Shown piece by piece: positions 1-6,438 of a stretch of DNA of 6,534 nucleotides. Both the position numbers and the translations under genes were made by a program. Position 1 is the stretch's first letter. Each line of letters opens with the position of its first letter. The stretch comes from JAIPAH01 sp964345255 (lineage in GTDB: Bacteria > Bacteroidota > Bacteroidia > Bacteroidales > JAIPAH01): positions 1-6,534 of the forward strand of contig CAYFQK010000199.1 in the NCBI GenBank assembly GCA_964345255.1. The letters are read 5' to 3'. A model generated the notes under the pieces. That model was not told the origin of the DNA. It ran no database searches and was given only the letters and a program-made list of their open reading frames with translations.

Positions 1-212
1 AACTACTAAAGAATATCCCTGATACCGAGCTTTTTGTGCAACGCACAGGAAATGTGTTTAAATATGAAATCGGGCAGAGGGAGAGTTATGATGAAGCTGT
101 TGAGCTGAGACGCCGGATTGTGAGTCTGGGGCAGAAAGATTGCTTTATCACGGCCTATCACGAAGGGGAACGCATTACTGTGAAAAAGGCCCGAAAATTG
201 GAAAAACAATGA
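1..212 (+). CDS. C-terminal fragment of a protein with a SPOR-like terminal module (partial, 5' end outside window)
   Basis: Reading from base 3 gives 69 codons without a stop, then TGA at 210-212; no start is needed because the gene enters from the left. The fragment resembles the C-terminal SPOR-like modules found on Bacteroidota envelope proteins. It has an aromatic 'FKYEIGQ' strand, an 'SYDEAVELRRRIVSLG' helix, then 'DCFITAYHEGERI' and a closing 'KKARKL' helix. This matches the usual pattern of Tyr-x-Gly, then an EA-containing helix, then Gly-x-x-(D/A)-F-(I/V), then Gly-x-R-I. SPOR domains bind denuded peptidoglycan or act as packing modules; such modules also end OmpA/PD40-type envelope proteins. 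The parent protein cannot be identified from this tail. Its stop overlaps the PorP/SprF start as ATGA, which implies one transcript and probable translational coupling. I am confident it is coding and only moderately sure of the SPOR-like label. Confidence 0.8.
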   Translation, partial: LLKNIPDTELFVQRTGNVFKYEIGQRESYDEAVELRRRIVSLGQKDCFITAYHEGERITVKKARKLEKQ

Positions 213-1117
213 TGAGTATGAAAAGATACCTGCTACTACTCATATTTTTTGCAACTGCAATGACGGGGATGACTCAAAACGATCCCCAGTTCAGCCTGTG
301 GGAATATAACCGCTTGCTGTTTAATCCTGCTGCCACGGGCCAGAGCGAGTATGTGGATATACATCTTATGGCACGGGAACAATGGGCGGGTTTTGAGCAG
401 GCGCCCTCCACGCAGTCGTTCAGCATCAGTAATTATTTCGGGAAGTATCGCATGGCCGGCGGACTAACGTTTATAAACGACCAGCTGGGCGCCGAGCGAA
501 TGCAAAACATCAAAGCCAAGTACGCCTATCATGCAAGGCTGGGGGCGAACCAGTACATCTCTTTCGGACTGGGGGCAGGGGTGATGATCAAATCGCTATC
601 CTCGTCCGACCTGACCTTTGAGGACCCTGACGATCCTCACGCCACGGATGCTGATTACAGCGAGACTAAGCTGGATTTTGACTTCGGGATGGAGTTACAC
701 CTGAGCGGCTTTTTTGTGGGAGCAGCAGTTAATCATATCACCCAACAGTATGACGATTACGACATCACCCGCATTCCGCGTCATCAATATGGTTATGTGG
801 GATACCGTTTCGAATATTCGCCGGAGCTTAGTGTTAACCCCCGGTTTTCGTTATCGAATATCGATGAGATCACTGTTTACGAGGCTTCACTCACAGCCAA
901 CTACTCCGGTAAGCTTTGGGTTGGTCTGGGCTACCGGTTGGACGATGCGATGATTCTTTCCACGAAAATAAGCCTCACGGAAAACATCTTGGCTGCCTAT
1001 TCTTACGACATGACCACGGGTGATTTACAGAATTATCGCAACGGCTCACATGAGGTGATGCTTCAATTACGCATCAACAAATCGGAAAAGCGTTACCAGT
1101 CGCCGAGGTTTTTCTGA
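209..1117 (+). CDS. PorP/SprF-family type IX secretion-associated outer-membrane protein
   Basis: Predicted 302-residue outer-membrane beta-barrel. Residues 4-23 form a signal peptide (MKRYLLLLIFFATAMTGMTQ) cut before NDPQF. The family hallmarks follow: 'DPQFS' at 25-29, 'LLFNPAATG' at 36-44, 'REQWAGF' at 56-62 and 'APST' at 65-68. Alternating strands then run to a terminal 'SPRFF', and the aromatic C-terminus fits recognition by the Bam machinery. PorP (Porphyromonas) and SprF (Flavobacterium) work with the type IX system, anchoring PorK/N-type rings or helping to secrete a partner surface adhesin. Most genomes carry several paralogs, so this copy's partner is unknown. ATG at 209 overlaps the upstream stop; ATGs at 212 and 218 are equally possible. 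A longer TTG start at 140 would bury the signal peptide behind 23 residues and overlap the previous gene by 73 bases. No Shine-Dalgarno sequence is seen, only an A-rich leader. Length is normal for the family. Confidence 0.92.
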   Translation: MMSMKRYLLLLIFFATAMTGMTQNDPQFSLWEYNRLLFNPAATGQSEYVDIHLMAREQWAGFEQAPSTQSFSISNYFGKYRMAGGLTFINDQLGAERMQNIKAKYAYHARLGANQYISFGLGAGVMIKSLSSSDLTFEDPDDPHATDADYSETKLDFDFGMELHLSGFFVGAAVNHITQQYDDYDITRIPRHQYGYVGYRFEYSPELSVNPRFSLSNIDEITVYEASLTANYSGKLWVGLGYRLDDAMILSTKISLTENILAAYSYDMTTGDLQNYRNGSHEVMLQLRINKSEKRYQSPRFF

Positions 1118-2716
1118 TTACCACTCAATACCCTTCTCTGCGAAAGCATTTTCATCATTAAGCAGCTCAACGGATTTTTGGATTGTCTGGTCGATCATGC
1201 TGATGATTTCATAATATGCGCTAATATCATATAGATTTCTGGCAATAAGCGCTTTAAGCATATACTGGATTTGCTTTTTCGATTGCTGGTACCCTTCTTC
1301 ATCAAATTCCACCCCTTCTTCTTTGGCGTAATTAATGAAATCATCCATAAAATCTTTGTCGACAGTGTAGTTATTTTTGAATGATTGCATTGTCTCATAC
1401 TTCTCATTAAGTTCATTACGCTCATCGTCAAGATAATCAAGAGTGAAAGAATTTGGGATACGATTTTTGACAATATTTGTATAGTAATCCGAGTACTGGG
1501 TAGAGTCCCATGGCACGAAGATGTCCGGCATAATTCCACCGCCGCCATAAACTGTTCGTCCGCTCTGCGTGGAATACTTCAATGAGTCAGGGAACATAAT
1601 GCTGTCGGCATTGACAAACTCCCCTCGCTCCATACGTTCTTTAATATCTTTGTAATAGGCTTCTTTTTCTCCTTCTTCATAGGGGCGCTGAATGCACCGT
1701 CCCGATGGAGTGTGATAACGCGCTGTTGTAAGGCGTATAACTGAGCTGTCGGGAAGTGTAAAAGGACGTTGCACCAAACCTTTACCAAAGGAGCGCCGTC
1801 CTACGACCAGTCCCCGGTCCCAGTCCTGCACTGCGCCTGAAACAATCTCGCTGGCTGATGCAGAGCCTTCATTAATGAGCACGACAAGCTTACCGTTTTC
1901 AAAGGCCCCCTGGCTGGTAGCCTTAAGTTCCCTTCTGGGCGCTTTACGCCCCTCAGTAAATACGATGAGCCTCTGACCCTCCAAAAACTGGTCGGCCAAA
2001 TCGCGGGCGGTCTGGAGGTAGCCTCCCGGATTTCCGCGAAGGTCGAGGATTAGCTCTTCCATGCCTTCATCACGCAGTTTTTCGACGGCTTCTTTGAACT
2101 CGTCGAGTGTGGTTTTGGAGAAGCGTGATACTTTTATGGTTCCTATTTTGTCGGAAAGCATGTAGGAGGCATCTACGCTGTGGAGAGGGATTTCATCGCG
2201 TGTGATGGTGAAATCGATGAGCGTTTTACGGCCGTTGCGTTTAATCGCCACATCCACCTCCGAGCCTTTTTTGCCCCTCAGGTGGTCTCTAACGTATTTG
2301 TTGTCAATCTCTTTTCCGGTGGCATTTTCTCCGTTGATTTTCACGATCTTATCTCCGGCACGTATGCCTACATCGTCAGATGGTCCGCCAGGGATAGGCG
2401 CAACTACAAGAATCGTATCCTGGTATATTTGAAACTGTATGCCTACACCTTCAAAATTTCCTTCCAAAGGCTCATTGGCTTTTTGAATTTCTTCTTTTGT
2501 GAAATAATTCGAGTGCGGATCGAGTTCTTTTAAAATCGCCTCAATGGCTTCTTCCGTTAATTTCGTGTTATCTACGCTATCCACGTAGGCATAATTTATT
2601 ATTTTTAATGCTGATAAAAGTTTTCTGACGTCATCTTTATTCTGGAATTGCGACTGTGCAGGTGTCAGCAAAGCCAGGGTAAATATCAGCAGAAGTACCT
2701 TTTTAATCAATTTCAT
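1118..2716 (-). CDS. S41-family carboxy-terminal processing peptidase (CtpA/Prc-like) with PDZ domain
   Basis: Predicted 532-residue exported serine protease that cleaves periplasmic or membrane-attached proteins near their C-termini. Residues 1-22 are a signal peptide ending TPAQS with no lipobox Cys. A helical N-domain follows (about 25-85; 'ILKELDPHSNYFT' at 61-73 is typical). The PDZ domain spans about 88-172 and includes 'FEGVGIQF' and 'AGDKIVKINGE'. The S41 core spans about 190-340, with 'LILDLRGNPGG' at 222-232. In 'GSASASEIVSGAVQD', Ser287 is the nucleophile, and Lys312 in 'FGKGLVQ' lies 25 residues later, the Ser-Lys dyad spacing of Prc/CtpA, so the enzyme should be active. A 'GRTVYGGGGIMPDIFVP' segment (386-402) and a helical C-terminal extension to 532 are typical of Bacteroidota members. 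The ATG at 2716 sits directly before the signal peptide; a TTG at 2761 would add 15 residues and overlap a promoter-like box. It ends one base from the convergent PorP/SprF stop. Confidence 0.95.
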   Translation of the reverse strand: MKLIKKVLLLIFTLALLTPAQSQFQNKDDVRKLLSALKIINYAYVDSVDNTKLTEEAIEAILKELDPHSNYFTKEEIQKANEPLEGNFEGVGIQFQIYQDTILVVAPIPGGPSDDVGIRAGDKIVKINGENATGKEIDNKYVRDHLRGKKGSEVDVAIKRNGRKTLIDFTITRDEIPLHSVDASYMLSDKIGTIKVSRFSKTTLDEFKEAVEKLRDEGMEELILDLRGNPGGYLQTARDLADQFLEGQRLIVFTEGRKAPRRELKATSQGAFENGKLVVLINEGSASASEIVSGAVQDWDRGLVVGRRSFGKGLVQRPFTLPDSSVIRLTTARYHTPSGRCIQRPYEEGEKEAYYKDIKERMERGEFVNADSIMFPDSLKYSTQSGRTVYGGGGIMPDIFVPWDSTQYSDYYTNIVKNRIPNSFTLDYLDDERNELNEKYETMQSFKNNYTVDKDFMDDFINYAKEEGVEFDEEGYQQSKKQIQYMLKALIARNLYDISAYYEIISMIDQTIQKSVELLNDENAFAEKGIEW

Positions 2717-2758
2717 AGATCTTTTGTTGTGGTTATATGAGCTTTTTAACTTTAATCT

Positions 2759-2766
2759 CAAAGATA
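2759..2766 (-). promoter_or_regulatory. Bacteroidota-type -7 box upstream of the S41 peptidase
   Basis: The minus strand reads TATCTTTG here, an exact match to the Bacteroidota primary-sigma -7 consensus TAnnTTTG. It lies 42 bases upstream of the chosen ATG (2716), which would give a leader of roughly 35 bases. No TTTG was found at the expected -33 distance, so this is a one-box call. It supports the ATG start over the TTG at 2761, which falls inside the box. The same 109-bp divergent region must also serve the plus-strand rhomboid gene; there the nearest candidate is the one-mismatch TGATTTTG at 2788-2795 (+), which I consider weak. Confidence 0.4.
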
Positions 2767-2825
2767 TATTAATTTAAATTACACGCTTGATTTTGATCAT
2801 GCAATATTAATAAACTTTAACAGTT

Positions 2826-3539
2826 TTGAGCAGTAAACGAGAGAAAAGAAGACTTCTGGGCAGTTTTATTTATCCGGCCATCCTGATTATTATCCTGTGG
2901 CTTATAAAAGGAATAGAAATTTGGTTTAATGTGGATTTTTCCCCTTACGGGATCATTCCCCTTGAAATACAGGGGCTTCCAGGGATACTCACTTCGCCGC
3001 TCATTCATTCCGATTTTGGGCATTTATCATCCAATTCTGTACCGCTATTACTTTTAACTGCCGGGCTGTTTTATTACTACGATAAGTCTGCTTTTCAGAT
3101 TTTTTTCTTGTCCTATATTGTTACCGGTATTTGGGTGTGGCTTTTTGCCCGCGGAAACGCGTCTCATATCGGGGCCAGCGGGGTAGTTTATGCGTTGGCT
3201 TCTTATCATTTTTTCAGCGGTTTAATCCGCCGGCAGCATCAGCTGATGGCTTTTGCAATGGTTATTGCATTTCTTTACGGAAGCATGGTTTGGGGGGTAG
3301 TTCCTGATTTTTACCCTAAGGAAAATATATCATGGGAGTCGCACCTTATGGGAGCGGTGATGGGACTTATACTGGCCTACTTTTATCGCGATGTCGGTCC
3401 CCAAAAGGAGAAGAAAGAATTTATGGAATACGATGAGGAGTGGGAGGAGCGCATCAGGCAGATGCATGGATACTATCCGGACGAACTGGAATTCCATTAT
3501 GAGATAAAAGAGGAAAAGGACAAAGACAGTGAAAAGTGA
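2826..3539 (+). CDS. Rhomboid-family intramembrane serine protease
   Basis: Predicted 237-residue inner-membrane protease that cuts transmembrane helices. About six hydrophobic segments are visible (roughly 13-30, 71-85, 91-108, 115-133, 139-157, 172-188). The catalytic features are all present: Ser118 in 'HIGASGVVYAL', His173 in 'WESHLMGAVMG', and an oxyanion-type H66xxxN70 in 'HSDFGHLSSN' before the second helix. It should therefore be active rather than a pseudoprotease. After the last helix comes a roughly 45-residue charged, acid-rich tail (193-237; 'YDEEWEERIRQ', 'ELEFHYEIKEEKD'), probably cytoplasmic and of unknown role. The start is TTG: the frame is closed by TAA at 2811-2813 and the first in-frame Met is near residue 141, too late for an intact fold. 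It is divergent from the S41 protease and convergent with the transporter, hence probably monocistronic. The natural substrate cannot be inferred. Confidence 0.92.
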   Translation: MSSKREKRRLLGSFIYPAILIIILWLIKGIEIWFNVDFSPYGIIPLEIQGLPGILTSPLIHSDFGHLSSNSVPLLLLTAGLFYYYDKSAFQIFFLSYIVTGIWVWLFARGNASHIGASGVVYALASYHFFSGLIRRQHQLMAFAMVIAFLYGSMVWGVVPDFYPKENISWESHLMGAVMGLILAYFYRDVGPQKEKKEFMEYDEEWEERIRQMHGYYPDELEFHYEIKEEKDKDSEK

Positions 3540-3599
3540 TTTGAGCTTCCTGTCCTTAGCCAGGCTTTGCTTACGCGGATTTTCTTAAATTTAACGATA

Positions 3600-5042
3600 T
3601 CAACCTTTCAGAATGAATTTATTGTACAGCAGCAGGCCTATGCCTGTAACGACGCCTATAGTGGTGAATATCATCCAGATATTTTCAGGATGGTAGGTGT
3701 TCCACAAATAGCTGGTGATTTCTGCCTGGCTCATACTTAGCTTCTCCACGGCGGCATTCAGGAAATCTGTTTTGGTGAACTGCTCAGAGATTTCCGGGAG
3801 TTTAATTCCCTTGCTAATTAAATCCTGCCGCAGCAGGGTCATCTTATCCGACATGCCGCCATAGACCTGTCCGGAGAGCAATCCGGCCACGTAGTTGCCG
3901 CCCGACATCGGCAGGAAGGAGGCGCCCATGTATAACCCCACACGGTCTTTGGGGGCTATGCGCCCGATGTATTCGGTGATTTTTGGTGAAGTGGCCATTT
4001 CACCCACAGCAAAAACAAAGATGGAGGGAATAAGAAACAGGGCATTCTGAGTCATAAACATCAACCCGATTCCGGTAGCTGAAATGAAAATTCCTATGAT
4101 CATCGCGTAAAGAGGTTTAAAACGCATGACTAGCGAAGAGATGAGGATTTGGAAAATAACGATATAAAGGGCATCGATGTTGGTTATCATTTCCGGATTG
4201 ACCGTTTGTTGCTCGGTGCCGATGGCTCTGGCTAGCCCGGGAGAAATATTGTGAAGAAAATTGTAGACCGAAGTAGTATCCATCCATTGGTCGATAAACA
4301 CCGGGAGGGTGAAAAACAGCTGAAGATACATAGACCAGAAGCCGATGATAAGGATCAGAAAAATAAGGAAGCGGAAGTCTTTGAGTGTGATATAAATGTT
4401 GTAAAGCGATCGTTTGATGGAAGCCGCCAGGTTTTTCTCCGGTTCTCCTCGCTCAGGTTCTTTGTAAAAGAACAATACCAGAATGACATTGACCAGGATA
4501 ATGCCCGCTGACATGTAAAAAACGTATTGCCAGTCCAGTTCACGGAGCTTGGAGGCGATAATAGGACCTATGAATGCACCCAGGTTGACCATCATGTAAA
4601 AAATGCCGAACCCTATAGACGAATTGCTTTCGTCGGTGGTTTTGGCGATAGTGGCAGAAATGACAGGTTTGAAGAGCGCCCCGCCCACGGCGATGAAGAG
4701 AAATATCATGAAAACGCTGTAGTAACTCGTGAGCCAACCCATAACGAGGTACCCGGAGGAAAGGATGCCGAAAGAAAGCAGCAGAACCTTTTTATATCCT
4801 AGTTTATCGGCAATACTTCCTGTTATGACGGGCAAAAAGTAAAGCACTGCTGAGACAATTCCCATGAGATTGCCTTTTTGTTCCTGTGAGAAGCCCAGAG
4901 CTCCTACTTCTTTTGATTTGGTGAGATAGAGCGCAAGAACCAGAAATAAACCATACCAGGCCCATCGCTCAAAAAGTTCCATGGTATTGGCAGCCCAAAA
5001 TGTTTTGGGAAATCTTTTGAAAGCACGGGTGACTTTTGACAT
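3600..5042 (-). CDS. POT/PTR-like MFS transporter (probable proton-coupled peptide or related transporter)
   Basis: Predicted 480-residue, roughly 12-helix inner-membrane carrier of the major facilitator superfamily, closest in pattern to the proton-dependent oligopeptide transporter family. Helix 1 carries 'ELFERWAWYG' (22-31), matching ExxERxxxYG with Glu22, Glu25 and Arg26. MFS motif A is 'GSIADKLGYKK' (75-85). Helix 4 has 'GGALFKPVIS' with Lys125, the usual POT lysine. A PTR2-like signature 'FGIFYMMVNLGAFIGP' spans 145-160. Helix 10 has 'VGEMATSP' with Glu347. The helix-7 motif reads 'FWSMYLQ' (235-241), with Leu240 where POT members commonly have an acidic residue ('FWxxxEQ'), so coupling or substrate may differ. 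A long hydrophilic loop (about 392-450) lies before the last helix. The ATG at 5042 is 40 bases downstream of the TPR gene stop, so the two are probably co-transcribed. Family placement is fairly firm; the substrate is not known. Confidence 0.87.
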   Translation of the reverse strand: MSKVTRAFKRFPKTFWAANTMELFERWAWYGLFLVLALYLTKSKEVGALGFSQEQKGNLMGIVSAVLYFLPVITGSIADKLGYKKVLLLSFGILSSGYLVMGWLTSYYSVFMIFLFIAVGGALFKPVISATIAKTTDESNSSIGFGIFYMMVNLGAFIGPIIASKLRELDWQYVFYMSAGIILVNVILVLFFYKEPERGEPEKNLAASIKRSLYNIYITLKDFRFLIFLILIIGFWSMYLQLFFTLPVFIDQWMDTTSVYNFLHNISPGLARAIGTEQQTVNPEMITNIDALYIVIFQILISSLVMRFKPLYAMIIGIFISATGIGLMFMTQNALFLIPSIFVFAVGEMATSPKITEYIGRIAPKDRVGLYMGASFLPMSGGNYVAGLLSGQVYGGMSDKMTLLRQDLISKGIKLPEISEQFTKTDFLNAAVEKLSMSQAEITSYLWNTYHPENIWMIFTTIGVVTGIGLLLYNKFILKG

Positions 5043-5058
5043 TTCTCAAAATTTGAAG

Positions 5059-5066
5059 CAAATGTA
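5059..5066 (-). promoter_or_regulatory. Possible -7 box between the TPR and transporter genes
   Basis: The minus strand reads TACATTTG, an exact TAnnTTTG match, in the 40-base gap between the TPR stop and the transporter ATG. Initiation from here would leave a leader of only about 10 bases, and no TTTG lies at the -33 distance. Either the transporter has an extra internal promoter or this is chance; read-through from the TPR gene is the simpler model. Confidence 0.25.
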
Positions 5067-5082
5067 TCAAAAGTTGCGAGTA

Positions 5083-6438
5083 TTAAGGGCGCTTCCGGGA
5101 GTTTTTCCTTTTTTTCAGGTAGATGAGTAAAATCATCACAATGGCGACTGCTGCTACTGCAATGGCGTAATAGTGCCATCGGACGCCTGCTTTGCGCTTA
5201 TCCTGTTCTTCAATTTTTTGCAGTTCAGCTTCGATGTTTTTAAGTCTAAGGCTGTCATCTATGGCTGCAAACGCCTCCATGTATTTTTTGGAACGTTCGT
5301 AGTTTTCTTTTTTGGCGTAGGCCATGACCAGGCGCTCGTAATTATCGCGCAGCTCAGGCTTTGCACCTATTTCACGGGCGATATCAATGCTCTGACGGAA
5401 ATAATTTATAGCTTTTTCGATGTTGCCTTTCCTCATGAGATTTTCGCCAATGCCTGTGTATATATTGGCCAAATGACGGCGGTCGTCGAGTTTTTCCTCT
5501 ATTTTGAGCGCTTTACGGTAATATTCGTTGGCTTTTTCGTATTCGCCCAGTTTGTTATGTATGAGTCCCAGATTAATCAGGCAAACCATTTCCCCGCGTT
5601 TGTCATCGATTTTGTAACGAATATTCAGCGATTCGGTCAGTAGGTTTTCGGCAAACTGGTAGTTGTTCATGGAGTAGTGCCCCATACCGATTTCGTTAAG
5701 GCATATAGCCTGGGCATAGAGGTCGTTTTCCTGTTTTGCCAGGGTGAGGGCCTGGGTAAAATACTGGAAGGCTTTTTCTATCAAATCCTGCCCCATGTAT
5801 ATATCCCCGAGGTTGATGTAGCTATCCACCAGGTTTTTATCGTCGTTTTTTTGCTCATAGTATTCGGTCGATTTTTTCATAAGCCTGAGGGCGGAATCAA
5901 ATTCGCCGATAAAGTTGTAGAGGTTCGCCAGATTGTTGAGTGTGGCCGCCGCTCCTTCGTGATCCTTTCTCTGCTTCTCCATACTGAGCGAGTTGCGGTA
6001 GTATTCAATAGCCTCCTGGTATTTGCCTTGTTCTTTAAGCAATAAGCCCAGGTTGTGGTTTAAGTTGGCGATGCCTTCTGCGTGATTTATCTTTTCGTAG
6101 TATCTCAGCGAATTGAGGTATGACTTTTTGGCTTTATCCATTTTTCCTGTAAAGAAATGCATGATTCCGATATTCTTCTGGGCTAAAGCCATTTTTGCAG
6201 TATCGTTAATGTTTTTAGCCAGGTACAATGCATTTTTTGCATACTTGAGTGCATTTTCCCGCTCATTAAAACGCAGTTCAGCTGACAGCTTGTTATAAAT
6301 ATCAATTTTCTGCGAGGTGGTGCTGTGCTTTAACCGGCTCTTCAGTTCGTTGATATGCTCTTGCCCGGAGGCCGTTAAGAAAAGAACCACCAGCAGGTGA
6401 GTGACTATGAGGCGATATGTTAGTTTTTTATTTGTCAT
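5083..6438 (-). CDS. Periplasmic TPR-repeat protein with single C-terminal membrane anchor and no output domain
   Basis: Predicted 451 residues. An N-terminal hydrophobic segment (9-24, ending 'LTASGQ') is a signal peptide. Eight tetratricopeptide repeats have their equivalent small-residue position at 91, 131, 171, 211, 251, 291, 331 and 371, an exact 40-residue period, and a degenerate ninth is centred at 51. Typical repeat text is 'NLGLLLKEQGKYQEAIEYY'. A short charged, possibly coiled segment (395-418) leads to one transmembrane helix (421-441, 'WHYYAIAVAAVAIVMILLIY') and a ten-residue basic tail, KKRKNSRKRP. This places the TPR array in the periplasm and only the tail in the cytoplasm. 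In Bacteroidota the same layout usually continues into a histidine kinase, LytTR or HTH output domain; here the gene stops instead. The next gene in line is a POT-like transporter, which suggests a partner or regulator role, though this is inference. The ATG overlaps the upstream stop as TAATG. Confidence 0.88.
   Translation of the reverse strand: MTNKKLTYRLIVTHLLVVLFLTASGQEHINELKSRLKHSTTSQKIDIYNKLSAELRFNERENALKYAKNALYLAKNINDTAKMALAQKNIGIMHFFTGKMDKAKKSYLNSLRYYEKINHAEGIANLNHNLGLLLKEQGKYQEAIEYYRNSLSMEKQRKDHEGAAATLNNLANLYNFIGEFDSALRLMKKSTEYYEQKNDDKNLVDSYINLGDIYMGQDLIEKAFQYFTQALTLAKQENDLYAQAICLNEIGMGHYSMNNYQFAENLLTESLNIRYKIDDKRGEMVCLINLGLIHNKLGEYEKANEYYRKALKIEEKLDDRRHLANIYTGIGENLMRKGNIEKAINYFRQSIDIAREIGAKPELRDNYERLVMAYAKKENYERSKKYMEAFAAIDDSLRLKNIEAELQKIEEQDKRKAGVRWHYYAIAVAAVAIVMILLIYLKKRKNSRKRP

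Noticed and set aside
140..208. Longer PorP/SprF start at TTG 140
   Set aside because: It would place 23 non-hydrophobic residues before the signal peptide and overlap the well-supported upstream reading frame by 73 bases.
6..209. Minus-strand 67-codon open frame at the left edge
   Set aside because: It is antisense to the SPOR-like tail, which has recognisable domain features and a coupled stop.
1139..1152. TGC-GAAA-GCA hairpin followed by TTTT as a terminator
   Set aside because: The stem has only 3 bp and lies inside the S41 coding sequence; far too weak.
2180..2533. Plus-strand open frames opposite the S41 PDZ region
   Set aside because: Both frames (2180-2533 and 2202-2432) lie wholly inside the S41 gene on the other strand and show no recognisable domain.
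2717..2761. Longer S41 start at TTG 2761
   Set aside because: It adds 15 charged residues ahead of a clear signal peptide and starts within a promoter-like TATCTTTG box; ATG 2716 is better.
3540..3599. Bidirectional terminator between the rhomboid and transporter genes
   Set aside because: The best pairing found is CCTG/CAGG (about 3549-3564), a 4-bp stem without an adjacent T-run; not enough for a call.
5173..5643. 156-codon plus-strand open frame opposite the TPR gene
   Set aside because: It is antisense to a strongly supported TPR coding region with exact repeat periodicity; its Phe/Val-rich translation is the expected complement of Lys/Glu/Asn-rich codons. The same applies to the frames at 5677-6045 and 6113-6298.
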